Position numbers and translations under genes: made by a program. From Anopheles merus (taxonomy: Eukaryota > Arthropoda > Insecta > Diptera > Culicidae), in the NCBI RefSeq assembly GCF_017562075.2, contig NC_054082.1:24936460-25000459 (forward strand): DNA of 64,000 nucleotides. The letters run 5' to 3'. A model generated the notes under the pieces. It was not told the origin of the DNA and made no database searches. It worked only from the letters and a program-made list of their open reading frames with translations. This document shows, in pieces, positions 35,530-48,169 of this stretch; the first letter of the stretch is position 1, and every line of letters starts with the position of its first letter.

Positions 35530-38500
35530 CTTTACACTTAACTAACGAAAGGTTGTTAAAGCTACAAATTACCGTGAAGAAAGCAAAAAAACTTAACCCC
35601 ACAGAAGAGATAAAACAAACAGATTGTAAGAGAAGCTAACCGAGATGAGTGAATGGCAGAAACGCAAGCACGGGGAGGACACTAATGGTTCCCCTTTCCC
35701 TGTTTGCTACGGTGTACTATTGTGTAAGTACTGTGAAAATACCAGGTCAAATTATGTCAAAACTTCCAGCGATAACCCTACTATAACCCTACAGCTAAGT
35801 GCACGACGAGTGAATCCAACAAGTGAAGAACTTTAAAATCTCTCAGCAGCGGTGCGGTGCGACACCACCGAGTGTTCGTGCGTGGGGGGAACTCCCCAAC
35901 CTTCGAACCTGCTAGCATAAACCACCTAAGGATCTATATACTTAAGGACCGGGTTACTCTACCGCCCCGGATCGGCTAGCAGGCGTGTGTGCGCGTGTAT
36001 GGGGGGTGGGGGTGTTTGTACACAAAACAGTTTTTTGTGTTGTTAAATCTTTCTACTCTAGTCGTAATATTTGGAACTGCTCAACTTGCACACACACACA
36101 CATACACCGACACACGCATCCTCTTCGTGTGCTTCGTGCGGTGCATAATATAAATGTAATATTAGAGTGTAACAAAAAAAGAACGTAAAAGGTTGTCGCC
36201 AACAAAGAGCAAAAACAGCACACACATTATAATGAAAATAGGCAAAGCTGTTCGAGCTGGCTTGATATCGATGTTTGTTTTTGTTGGTTCCTTGTAGATA
36301 AAAAATACCCCGACCCTCCCAGAGGATCATCTTGCATCTCGTTCGCTCATCGATTGTACATACAGAGAAAGACTTGGTGGTGTTCTGTATTTTAACCCAC
36401 ACACACACACACACATTCATTGTTATATCATACACCCATACACATATAGACACTAGCACACGTTTGTGTGTGTGTGCTTGTGTGCTTTAGGCTTAAGCTC
36501 CGTTGCGACGTAGTCCGCATCAGCCAAGCGTATAGGAAAAGACATCGGCAGCAGCGCGCACCTTGATCGCGTTTTGCTGTTTGTTTAGTGCAAGTGAACA
36601 CCGCGCGTGCGCGCGTGTGTGTGTGGGTTTGTGCGGATAGAAGTAAGTGAAAGAAAAGTGAACGATTTTACGTTACCAAAAAAAAAAAAAGACGAATAAT
36701 TGTTCATCCCTCACAGAGGAATGAACGGCCAGAAGAGCCGAGCGCACACTCGTCCCGTTTCCAGTATTAAAGAAACACTCTTCCAAAAAGAAAACCGCTC
36801 AACTCGATTACAATCACAAAAAAAAAAGGGAATTGTCCCGCCATGCGCCAAAATTCAATTTGTTGTGACACCTTGCCACCTATGCGCGGTGTGCAAACGA
36901 AAGTGAGCGGCAGACACGCAGCAGACATATGTAAAGTAGAGAAGAAAAAGAAAAAAAAACAAACGAAACACAGTGCCGTAAATGAGGGTGACGATTTAGC
37001 AGAGAAAGAAGGAAGACGATGGGAAATGGGATGAACAAGCTCCATTTGAAAGAAATTGAACAAAAAGACACACGTTCATGTGAGACAAAAACGAAACAAC
37101 ACACTACACTGACCGAAAGGAAGAGAGAGACAGAGAGAGGTAATGAAAGAGAGAGTGAAAGAGGAAGAAAGCGAAAGAGAATATATATACATATATAGAT
37201 ACGATAAGAGCGTAAAATACAAAGTAGTTTCAGTAACACGCGATACACACTCTATTTCCTGTCGAACTAACAAGTTTTACTAAAATTGTGTAAAAAAACA
37301 AACAAACAAACAACAAAACATGGGAGAAGAAAGGAAAAACCGTAAACTTGAAAAACATGGTTGTATCTAGAACTTAAGTGTTGATCAATGTTCTTAATAT
37401 TCTATAAACGATTTAATTGTACGTAAAGCCTCGAGCGGGCGAGAGCTGCCCACAGTAGCACAAAGAGTGTTTAGAGTTAAGGAGAGAGAAAGAAGGAAAG
37501 CAAAACAAAGCACGAGGCGAGAAGAATGTGGTCCTTTTGTTAAGTGTGTAATAACGAAAACAGAAACACGATACGAGAGCGATAGCGTAACGAGTTAAGG
37601 CGAGAAGCAATGGGGAGAAACAGAACAAAACTAAGTGACTAAGCATTGAACAACACAGGGTTGACACGTACTTGTACACAGCAAACTTTACTATGGCGCA
37701 CGCAGCAGCATCAGATCCCTTTTTGCTAATGCTCTCTCTCTCTCTCTTTCTTCCTCTCGCCCTAAGCAAATATCTTTTCGCGCACTTCACGAAAGCGAAC
37801 GATGTAGCAGTGTGTTATACAGTAGTATACATTTATTTTTCTACTTCCAAATTTGATACGTGCAATGTTCGATCTTTCGAACATTGAACTAGTCAATACT
37901 AAACAAACAAAAATCGAAACAAAATACGAAAAGAACAGCACACACACACCCTCGCGTGTGCATTTGCTCATTGTTGCAAGCAGTCGCAAAAGGGGTGGCC
38001 GAACAGATTTAGTACCATTTGAGATGCTCAATTTCATTACATTGGTTTGGTCTGATTTTGTGAACGGAAAATAGTTTCTGTTGCTGGTTAGTGCTAAGCT
38101 GGACAGTTGCCGTTTGATGATGTGATAAATTATATTATCAACTTTACATGACTGAGTGAGTGAACATTTTAATTAGCTCTTTTTCTCTTTATCGCTCTCT
38201 CTCTCTCTCTCTATTTTGAGTGACAATCAGTCCGCTCTAGCACTCCGCTCAAATTGCTCATCGAATAAACACTACTTACAACGATAAATTGCTAGCCCCA
38301 TTATTTTATAATAACGTCTCTGGCGCGTTAGAAACGAAAACAGAAGATAAAAACCGCAGCACAACAAAATCAAACCCGTAAAGTAAAGCACTCGGCAAGA
38401 TTGATTGAGCTGAGCAGCTCAGTTTGCAAGTGCAAATAAGTGTGTACAAACAAAAAGGGAAAACGAACAAACAAACAAACAAACAAAAAGGCAAAATCAA

Positions 38501-38695
38501 ATACTCCGCGTTGTGATTTTTAACGAATTAATGAAGAAGAATGAAGAGGGAAAAACACACACAAAATAGACAGTGAAACAACCAACAAATAATACCGAGC
38601 AGCAGAAAACTCATACTGTTTTTCTCACTCACTCACTCTCTTCCTCTCTCTCTCTCACACACACACACACACTCTAAACTTTTTGCTGAATATTC

Positions 38696-38710
38696 TACCA
38701 CTACTACTAT

Positions 38711-38741
<31 letters not shown>
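38696..38741. repeat. (CTA)n microsatellite
   Basis: CTA/TAC triplets with one ATT interruption in the long 3' UTR. Confidence 0.9.
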
Positions 38742-38743
<2 letters not shown>

Positions 38744-39877
38744 GTTTACTGTTTGTAAATGGTTCTAGGACAATTTTTAGCTATAAATCTCGTCTCGGGC
38801 GGAATGTTTGTGGCGCTGTAGTTAAAATGGAGCAAGCGAAGCGGAGCGCGAAATGATGGTTCGTTTAAAACGAGCTCGCAAGTGAAATTCTATACAAGTA
38901 AATTGTGTTGTGTGAAAAGGAGACGAAGAAACAGAACGAAAAATGCAACAAACCAGTTACCTCCTTTAAGGAATTGTATTTTTCCGTTCCTGTGCTTTTG
39001 TTTTTCAGTGCTAAAGCAATGCGCCCTATTTAAGCGCTTATTTGGTTTTGGTGTCGGGAAGCAGTCTTTTGTGTCTTTCTTATGAGTGTAATGCTTTCTC
39101 TTTTTCACACCAGAACCGGTGCTTTGAACTAGTACTAGTTCTATCTTTTCTAACTCGCTGTGTTCTAACCCTGGTGAGGAGAGAAAGTGCTTCGAAGAAG
39201 AAGAAAAACGAAGGAAAACAAACAAAGTTGTAAAAAGATGTAAAAGTTTATAAAAAGGAAGCAAAAAAAAAAAAACAGCCGAACCGAACGAAGTGAAGCA
39301 AGCAAAAACGCAACCCCTCTAAAGTGCACGAATGAAATGAAATTGAGATAATAGAAGTTAATACATATCAGTTTTTTCTAGAAGAAATTAACGATAGACA
39401 AACGAAAACAAACTGGACAAACGCAACCCAAGCTGCAAAAAAAAAAAAAACGTGTATTTAAGGTAAGAGAAGCGCTTGTAAAGTCTTCGTCACTTCGGAA
39501 GAAACAAACCAAACAAGAACAGCACACAGAACTCTGTGTAGCTTGTGCAATTGTGTAGGGCGAATGGGTGTGGGGGGATAGGTGGAATCTCTTCCTCTTT
39601 TAATCTAAAACAAAAGAGAACACTAGAAACACTTTTTAAAATGCCCCTTTCAACACGTGGACAGAACTCTCGTACCCGTGCGGCTTGTACAGCGAAGCTC
39701 AAAAACCTTTACAGAAACGTTGTTGTGTACCTTATACTTGTATCTTTAAAAACAAAAGCAAAATACTATGATAACGTTGACAATGTATGTGTGTGTTTGT
39801 GTGTATGCGTGTGTTTGTGTGTGTGGATGTGTGTCGCCAAATCCGGAAGGATCCGCCTGTAGAAATGTGAATGCGAG

Positions 39878-39882
<5 letters not shown>

Positions 39883-39942
<60 letters not shown>

Positions 39943-39944
39943 CG
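39883..39944. repeat. (GT)n microsatellite
   Basis: About 30 GT units in the long 3' UTR. Confidence 0.95.
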
Positions 39945-42112
39945 TTTAGTGATTAAGTTTCTTCGTTTCCCCGGTGGGATGAAGAAGAATAACAAAAAAC
40001 GATGCCAAATGTAGTTTACTTTCTTGACGAGTCAAGGCGCATAGTGTGTAAAGGATGATCGTCAGGGTGTGCGTCGGCAGAGGAATGAGAGTGGGAGCGC
40101 GAGTAGGGCACGAGTGAAGGCCCCCCGAGTGTCATCTTCCTTGTTCTTTTCTGTTTTCTGAAAAAAAAGTCTTCGAACATTAATTTAAATCAGCCAACTG
40201 AACAGCCAAAGTAAGAGAATCTCAGTTTCAAAAGTTAAAGGAAAAAAAGACAGCGATGAAGCAAAGCGAAATGAAAGCGTTAGGGATGAAAAGAAGAAGA
40301 AGCCGAGGAGGAGGAGACGCCTTCCAGGGAAGCACAGGCGAAGAAGGTAAACAATATGTAAAAGTAAGACTAAATGACAATCCTAAGCAAAAGCAACAAC
40401 ATACAAAAATAATAAAAAAATAAAGAAGAAGAAGAGCAAAGCAACAGAAGACGGCAACGGAAATGACGCGCAATTAAACAAAGCAAGCGAGCAAAACAGA
40501 TAAAGCAGGGCTGTTCTAGGATGACTGTCCGGTCCGGCTCCACCCATGCAAGCTCGTTCGTACGGAAGTGTGTGCAGCAGCAGGTCCATTCGTTTCGTTG
40601 TGCTAAATGCGATTAGTAGTGTGTAAGTTTGTCATAATGCAGATGCATTTCACTTTTCTGTAACACACACACATACACGCACACACGCGCACACACTCAC
40701 ATGAGCTAATGTTCTATATTAAGCTAATTTTAGTTGCGTTTCACAGTAACTCCGTTTGATCCTAACACGCGTGCCATCCATGGAACAATTCCAATACGAA
40801 AAACGAAATGCTCGTTAGTTTAGCTAAAATCCAATAGGCAGAAAAAGCATTCGTTTTCAAGTAAGACACTGTTTTTTAAGACACTACACAATTAATACCC
40901 TAAGGGTTGGGCGGGTGGGGGGTTGAGGGACCGCGTTTACTAAGCAGCATAAGGAACCCTCGGTTTAGATTATTCTGTTTTTTTTTTAAATTTTGTTTTT
41001 AATTCAACACGTTGACGTTTGAGACGGATCAACGAGCTAAATGAGCTTTGTTTAGTGAAAACTATTACACCCCGTCGCCTTGCGATGGTTTAGCGTTTAC
41101 TTATTGTAACTTTTACGCACACAATTAACTAGCTAAATGTCACAAAAACCCTTTGAAACTGGTTTTCAAACGGAGTTTATTGCTTGTTTTGTATGTTTGT
41201 TTAACTTTAAAATGTTTGCGTGATTTTTTTATTTATCCCTACGTCCATTACGTTGATCGTTCGATGTTATTCTACCGATAGATATTAGAGGAATTCATTA
41301 TTGCTTTATTGTATTGTAATTAAAACATTTACACCAAAACACACACACACACACACACATACACATACACTTTCTCCAACACCTACCGTCGCGAATGGGA
41401 AGCAGCTTTTACGCTCTTCTCTTCCTGTCCCGGCAGCAACAGCAGCAATCACCACCATTTTGAAAATGAAACTCTTCCTTACTTTTTACGCTTTACGTGG
41501 CTCTGTGTGTGTGTGTTTGTGGTTTTAAGTGATGTGCGCTGCGTATTGGAATAGTATGGATATATTTATAAATGGAATTATCGAAAGTATATATTATACA
41601 CATCATTATAATTAATTAACGCAAATTAAGTAATCGTTATCATTGCGGAGACAAACGTGTGGTGGCGTGCGAATGGTATGTTAATGTAAGGCGTCTGCAC
41701 AGCAGCCGCTTGCACACGAAGCTTGCAGGAAGAAACACAACACACACACAAACGCAGAAATTGTTTTCGATCCGATCGCAGCCAACATGAACATAAACCA
41801 AACAGGAGTAATCAACCGAGATTTTGAGGAAATGGAGGGGAAAAAAGACGGCAAAGGGAAGGTAAATGAGAGGAAGGAAAATATTTGCTTTTAAACCAAC
41901 ATGCACAAACAGTAAACTGTAAAGAGAAATGGCAACCCAAAACAACACACACACACACACGCTCCGGCCAGCCAGCCCACAGCAAAAACATAAAATAAAA
42001 TATAAATGTTTTTCACTGTTAGTTTTTAATGTGATTATTACTTATAAGAAGATGCGAAAAGCGAAAGGCAAGCAGAAAGCATGAAAGACATATACACTAT
42101 GGTGAAATGTTA

Positions 42113-42147
42113 CAACAGCAACAACAACAACAACAACAACAACAACA
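42113..42147. repeat. (CAA)n microsatellite
   Basis: About 11 CAA triplets in the long 3' UTR. Confidence 0.9.
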
Positions 42148-42501
42148 GGAGAAAAAACAAACAACAAGTCGATTAGAAATTGACAAAAGATAAGAAAACG
42201 TAAGGAGCGCAAAAAGGAGCAGGAAACACGACGAAAGCATGGCAAGAAGTAAAACAGAAAGTGCACGTACAACAACACTACTCACCCTGAGTGAAATGAA
42301 GTTCTATTTTTTTCGTATTTTTACTACTAATAGTCTTCCTTTTTTGTTTCATTTCTTTTGCTTGTGTTGAGCAAAAGTGGTTACCTTTTTTGTTTGTTAA
42401 TTGGTGGATGGTTGTAACAATGGTTCGCTCATTCATTGGTTTAGCACATTTGTTTACACTGTTTACACTAGAGCTTGGCTTCATTTTACTGCACTTTTAT
42501 A

Positions 42502-42512
42502 AATAAAATAAA
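42502..42512 (+). terminator. tandem poly(A) signals (two overlapping AATAAA)
   Basis: Two overlapping AATAAA hexamers on the + strand, followed by a T-rich stretch around 42520-42535 that could act as a downstream element. A candidate cleavage region for the + strand gene; another AATAAA is at 43347-43352. Confidence 0.35.
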
Positions 42513-42655
42513 AAAGACAAATATCTGTTTTGCTCAAAAACTCTCACTCGTGGTTAGTGAAGCTGACTAGGAAAAGTTAATAAAAAAAAACAGCTAAATT
42601 CTGTCAATTTTGTGATTGAACGCTACGGTCAACCACACAGCTCAGCGAAGAAAAA

Positions 42656-42686
<31 letters not shown>

Positions 42687-42699
42687 AAGAAAAAGAAGA
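42656..42699. repeat. (GAA)n microsatellite
   Basis: GAA triplets with A-rich interruptions in the long 3' UTR. Confidence 0.9.
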
Positions 42700-43268
42700 A
42701 AAAACACACACACATCGAACAGCTTTTAACAAACAAACAAACATATTGCAACACACATCGATTACTGCAGAACGGATTTTAACGCAGAACAGCGCTTTGG
42801 TTGGAGAAGCAGCACGATTTTAACCGATCACCTACAACAACGCATCCAAGCCTTCGCCTGGCTCAAAAACAACGAAAACCAGTTTTATTCATGCAGCGTG
42901 TAATTGCACCGCCTACTACTGCACACGCAAATGCTACTGTTGAACTTTATGGCCTACTGAGCCACTCAGGCTGATCGTTTTCATCGATTGTTGTGTTTTC
43001 ATCGACATCTATGACAGCGGTACCCCGTACCGCCGTACAAAATCAAAAAGAAAATTGGGTTTGTTGGTAGAAAATGTGGCAATTCGGTTTGCTTTCCGCA
43101 TTCACAACGATTGAAAAAACATTTATTTACGGTGCTTTATGCAATACTCACTGACTTTAACTTGCCAACAAAACCGAACGTAGAAGCGCAAAACAAAAAT
43201 CAACACAAAACAAATAGAACAATCCATCACAATGTGGCCGGAAGAAATGGAAATGAAAATTAGAAAGA

Positions 43269-43279
43269 AAGAGAGAGAG

Positions 43280-43316
<37 letters not shown>
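43269..43316. repeat. (GA)n microsatellite
   Basis: About 23 GA units with one C interruption. Confidence 0.9.
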
Positions 43317-43319
<3 letters not shown>

Positions 43320-44799
43320 AACTACAGACAAACAAAGAAAACTTTAAATAAAACATGTTAAAGTAGAAAGAACGTAAAAAGGGCAAACGAACAAAACAAA
43401 ACAAAATGAAAAGAAAAACAAAATTCTGTGATTTCCAAAATTGCACTTAAATGCACCCTTTCCTTTCCTACTGCTACCAGAAAAAAAAGGAAAACTCAAC
43501 CCATCTATGCAATTTGTGACGTAGGCAGTGGTGTAGGAAAACGGAATGATGATATCGATTTTTTTTACAAAAAAAAAAGCACACAAACACTTTTACCACT
43601 AAGACTAAGGAGGTCTGAGGAATGGACTGTTAGTAGCAAACCCTACGCGATGGCTCTGTAATTTTGTCTTTATTTCCTTCCGTATCTTGACGAAACATGG
43701 TTTTGAAGTTGTTGTTTTTTCTTTTCTTTGTGTAACTTTTAATTCTTGCAGGTGCTTGAAGTAAGCTTTCCCATTTTGTTGTTGTACAAATGGGAAGGCA
43801 ATAACATACATTAACGCAAGTATGTGTGTGTGTGTGTGTTAAGCAAAATGATAAGAAAGAGGCATAATTACACAAACGCGTTGATAAGTAGATTAAACAA
43901 ACGAAACGTTGAGCACACACACACACCGATTAATAGCAGCAGAAAACAAAAAATGTAAAAGAGCAAACAGTTAAATATTCCAGTGCCAGTGCTATTTTTA
44001 ACACACAAACACAAACAAAAAAGACACGAGCAGAGAGCGAGGGAAGGGAAAGGAAGCTTCCTGTGCACAAAAAATTACTAGATGAAAGCGAGAGATTGTT
44101 TTAGAGAAGAAGAAAACAAAACAGAAAAACAAAAATTGAACCGAAACCATATGCCGTTCAGTGAAAGTTACCAACTGTTAAGACATTTAAAAACATTTCA
44201 AACAGCAAGGAAGGAAGCAAAGCAGAAGCTGATTGAAGAAAAGAGCCAAAAGGGTTTGAAGAAACATTGTAACCAGAATGTAGTGTTGAAGGAAGAGGGT
44301 GGGGGAAATCGCATACATTGCGCTGCTGGGAACGGAATCAGATGGCCGATGACCCAGGAAAAGAGTGATTGAAATCAACCAAACCACACCCACACACATA
44401 CATGCAATACATGCAAATACAACCGAGGACCGATTGATTTTGGTAATGATGTAGTGTGGAGCGTATGTGTGTGGGTAAGAGGCTGGTGGTGGATAGTAGG
44501 ACGAGAAACGATGTATATTTTAAACTAAATGTGTGTATAAAACCAGCAACAAGCAACCAGAACAACACAAAACAAGAAAAAAAAAACCTGTGAAAATGAC
44601 AGAAAAAAAGAAAAGAAATATATGTAATGTAAATTCTATTTAAAAAAGAAACCAATCTGCGTGTTTGCTTATTTGCGTCATGGTAATTTTGTAATTCGAT
44701 TGTGAAGATGGAATGATTCAGTAAGTAATAGATGTCAGAATTTAATTATCAATCAAACTTTTTTTCCACAATACACAATTGCTTTTAATTGCATCTCCG

Positions 44800-44852
44800 T
44801 TTATTCGTGTTTGTTAATCCTTTTTTATTTACAATATTTTAACAATTTTATT
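44800..44852 (-). terminator. cluster of three poly(A) signals for the - strand ihog gene
   Basis: TTTATT (AATAAA on the - strand) occurs at 44800-44805, 44824-44829 and 44847-44852. This is the first dense cluster on the - strand beyond the ihog stop and coincides with a change in A/T skew, so it is the likely 3' end of ihog, roughly 2.7 kb past its coding region. Confidence 0.5.
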
Positions 44853-46658
44853 TACTAATCTTCCGCATCATACCAATGTTTGCACATCACTATACCAGTT
44901 AGCGAAGACACAAACCATTACAGCAAAAGCACAGTGTCTGCTATTCACCACGCTGAACATTCACCACGGCAGTTATCGAACACCGAGCACAATGTTCATC
45001 GAGCAGGATCATACATCCCAGCAGGTCGCGACAACAAGATTCGACATGCTGCAAAACAACGCACAAGAAGAATCGCATAGAAGAAAACAGAAAAAAACTA
45101 AAAAAACGATTTGCGCTGACACAACCTTTCCGACTGCTTGTAACAGTAGAGCATGCATGTCGGTAGGCAACACGCAGCGCAATACACACACGGCACGCCG
45201 TTCTGCCGACACTAACATTTTGCTACGTTTTTTAACAGGAGCACATGATCGATCGCAGTACACCGTGTTGTCGCTTTCATTCGCCCGAAATTAGTGTGTC
45301 GTGTGACGTGTGGTGCTCCCAGCACAGATTCCTGCGCTCCTGTTACTTTTTTCCATATCGCGTACGGGGTCAAAACCGATTTCGCTTTTTTTTTTTTTTT
45401 CTTCCATGGGATGCGTCGGCGAATGAGGGACGTCATTGCGGGATGAAATACATTTTCTTTCTTGTTTTAAAATGCTTACCCGTTACCATTGTTCTTCAAT
45501 TTCTTTCCATTCTTCTGAGCGCATACAAATAATCAACACACAATTTGCATTCTTTTCACGGTTTTTCTTTAATTGTTTCGCCATTTCTTACAGGTGTTTC
45601 TTCTTGTTTTGTGCTACGGGGAACGTAGAAGCAAACGTAAGTAAGCATACACCCCCCAAAAAAAAAGACACGCACACACGCACACATGCCAACCGTCGTT
45701 ATGCGATCATCTATCTCCCTCATCCTAGTACACAAAAAACGGACGTTTGCGAAGCGCTGATCAAGTAGAAACAAACAAACAAAAAAATGGACACGCAGAC
45801 GGTGATGCTGGAATTATGATTTGATTGGGTGAATTTTTCCGCATTTTCCGCCGTTTTTTCTGCCTTTTCTCTATACTTGTTACACAAAATATACACGTAC
45901 ATCCAGTTGGTTCGCTAATAACTGCTCAGACTGCTACCGTTTGTAAGTAGATGGAGGTTTTTTCTATCCTAGTTTTTTCAGTGTCCTTTAACTATTCCTC
46001 TTCGTCGTTATTTACAATCCTACAAGGCGTCTACATTCGGTGTTTTGGAGCTTCTTTTGCTAAAGAACAAAACTATAAACAACGCAGAACAAACGTTCTC
46101 CAAAACATGCTAAATGGCAAACCGGCTGGACTCCTTAGCTCTCTCTCTCTTTCTCTCGCTCTCTGTGTCTGTGCGAAACGTTCGATCTGGAATACAATGG
46201 AACCTCTTATGGGTCTTCCGCGCATCTAGCACATCTAAAATACTATCGCCCGTTTGCTGCTGTGCGCTGGTTTCCTTCCACTAACGGTTAAATAAATAAT
46301 TTACACACATTTGTATAACAGACGGCTGGCCGTCCGGCTCGGTCAAGCGTGCCAGGAAATTGTTAGCACTCCCCTCCCTTCCTCCTCTATCCTAACCCCA
46401 TACATGTATATTTCGCTAATGATTAATCAGTGCCCATCAGTCAGTTAAAAAGAAAAGCTCAGTAAACATCTCACTATTATTCCCTAGTTTGCTCTTTCCG
46501 TTTCTTCCCGCCTTTTTGATTCGCCTTTCAAATTTGTTACACATACATATACATCTGTGCTACATTTAAATAGTGTTTGTTTCTGTGTTTGTGTATGTGC
46601 GTGTTACTATGGTGAAGCTAATGTGTTAACGGAACGATTGCGTCGCTTTCTGTTGCAA

Positions 46659-46675
46659 TTGCATACCTTCCACGT
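46659..46675 (+). promoter_or_regulatory. Su(Hw)-like half site (inverted pair, left)
   Basis: TTGCATACCTTCCACGT: intact core, diverged 3' module. Seven bases from full site 9 in opposite orientation. Confidence 0.35.
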
Positions 46676-46682
46676 GGCAAAG

Positions 46683-46699
46683 CGCCTAAATGTATGCAA
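46683..46699 (-). promoter_or_regulatory. Su(Hw)-like site 9
   Basis: - strand TTGCATACATTTAGGCG, full match, in the probable ihog 3' UTR. Confidence 0.7.
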
Positions 46700-46811
46700 T
46701 TTGTTTGCGTTACATTGCAATTCAATCATACTTTTGAGCTACCAAAATCATGAAAAACTAGTTTTGAACAGCTTTTTAAACTATGTGCCAAACAGCACAG
46801 ATTCTAACACA

Positions 46812-46828
46812 TTGCATAGCTTTAGGCG
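46812..46828 (+). promoter_or_regulatory. Su(Hw)-like site 10
   Basis: TTGCATAGCTTTAGGCG, one mismatch; 112 bases from site 9. Confidence 0.6.
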
Positions 46829-47511
46829 CATTGCATCGCTAGCCATCCAGCAAGCAGGCCGAGAGCTAGCAGACTTGTTACGGTTCGTTTCTAGGCGTTA
46901 CATTTCGGCCTCCTGATTGTGTTGTTTGTTGGTGTGATTATCTAATGTGTGTACGTTAAGTATCTGTAGTAGTAGTAGTAGTAGTATTAATAGCCGTATT
47001 AATAGCAATAGTAGTTATACGTTAAGTAGCACATTCACTGCTCGCCGCGCGTTAGTGTGTCTTTTGTCTTCGCCTGCTCTGCTAATCTGCACACACAGCT
47101 GTTAACAGTAGTTTCCCTCCCGTATAGCCTAAGTATAGCGTTCACGCCCCGTTCCAAACGAGGAGTCTTATTTACAATTATGCACCGACCCACTGTACCC
47201 GGGGCAGGGCCAGGGTGCCTTTCAAACGGAAAGCGAAAGGTACATCGAACTAAACGAACGACCGAGATTTAAGTACAGCAGCGGCACCCCTTCCTCATAC
47301 GATCTAGCTTTAGGCACTAACTTAACCTTGCTAAAACCCACGCCCCTCGCTAACTCTAACTCAAACAGGATGTATACAGGACAACTCATGGACGGATGTA
47401 GTAGAAACAAAAAAGTAAAATGGGGGTCGAACCCCGTAAACCCGCTCTCAACCTCTAAACGCTAACCACCAGATCGTGCAGCACGGAGAGCAGCAGCTCG
47501 AACGGTGACAC

Positions 47512-47742
47512 TCAGGATATTAGCCGGTACCCGTTCGCCCGCTCGTAGAACGCCTGCTTCTGGCAGTGGTGCTCCACGTCCTGCTGGGGCAGCTGGCGTG
47601 GCTTCCTGGCATGGCGCCGGCGCACCAGATACAGCAGCTTGAACGCACGCTTGCTGCGCCGCTTGCGGGTGATGGTGGATGAGGAGGACGCGCCGGTGGT
47701 TGCGCCGTCGGCGGCGGTCGGGACGGCGCCGGTCGGCCATTC
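47512..47742 (-). CDS. ihog: in-frame C-terminal extension of ihog beyond TGA
   Basis: After the TGA at 47743-47745 the same frame stays open for 76 codons to a second TGA at 47512-47514. The distal part (KRRSKRAFKLLYLV, then HCQKQAFYERANGY) is charged, non-repetitive and protein-like with codon use like the upstream exon. Two routes would include it: stop-codon readthrough (1267 residues in all), or splicing out an 87-base GT-AG intron (47662-47748; donor GAG|GTATGA, pyrimidine-rich acceptor CCGCAAG) that removes the TGA without changing frame (1238 residues). The sequence alone cannot decide. The intron explanation fits the low-complexity first third. Confidence 0.6.
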   Translation of the reverse strand, partial: EWPTGAVPTAADGATTGASSSSTITRKRRSKRAFKLLYLVRRRHARKPRQLPQQDVEHHCQKQAFYERANGYRLIS

Positions 47743-48136
47743 TCATACCTCAATACTGTTCAAGCTGCCCGAGGACATGTTCTCGGCCCGGCCCAGCCTT
47801 GTCGCGGCCGATCGCTTCATCCCGGCCGCACGCATCGGCATCGGCGAGCGGGCAACGGTTACGCCCTGCTGCTGCTGCTGCTGCTGCTGAAGGAACTCGC
47901 TGCTGGGTCCTCGACCTATCCGTGGGCTGCCTGGGACGGAGCCGGAACCGCGCCGCGTACGCCGTATCGAGGACTGGCGGCAATCGACGGTCGGCTGACC
48001 GCCGTCCAGCAGCAGCTTCGGATCGACGCCGTACGCCATGGTGGCACCGTTCGGGATCGGTCTGACCGCGGTGCGTTCGAGCGTGCGCCGGTGGGGCATC
48101 GAGGCAAGCATTAGCTGTTCCTGCTGCTGCTGTTGG

Positions 48137-48169
<33 letters not shown>

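Larger units (their letters stand above)
35283..44660 (+). other. probable very long 3' UTR of the zinc-finger/ELM2/SANT gene
   Basis: More than 9 kb without recognisable coding sequence and persistently A-rich on the + strand, with GAA, CAA, GA, CTA and GT microsatellites. + strand AATAAA hexamers occur at several places, including 38263, 42502-42512 and 43347-43352, so several poly(A) sites are possible. A Pumilio-like TGTACATA occurs near 36356. The extent is inferred from base skew, not from transcripts; part of it could be intergenic. Confidence 0.5.
44780..47511 (-). other. probable 3' UTR of ihog
   Basis: The + strand is T/C-rich, i.e. the - strand is A/G-rich, mirroring the 3' UTR of the converging gene. 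No coding sequence recognised. Contains a GTA repeat (about 46966-46986) and Su(Hw)-like motifs at 46659 (partial), 46683 and 46812. Confidence 0.5.

Noticed and set aside
44308..44322. CGCATACATTGCGC, resembling the Su(Hw)-like core
   Set aside because: Lacks the first TTG and the downstream GGC module.
47419..47436. tRNA T-arm-like sequence GGGGGTCGAACCCC
   Set aside because: No acceptor stem, anticodon arm or B-box spacing nearby; only a local inverted repeat.
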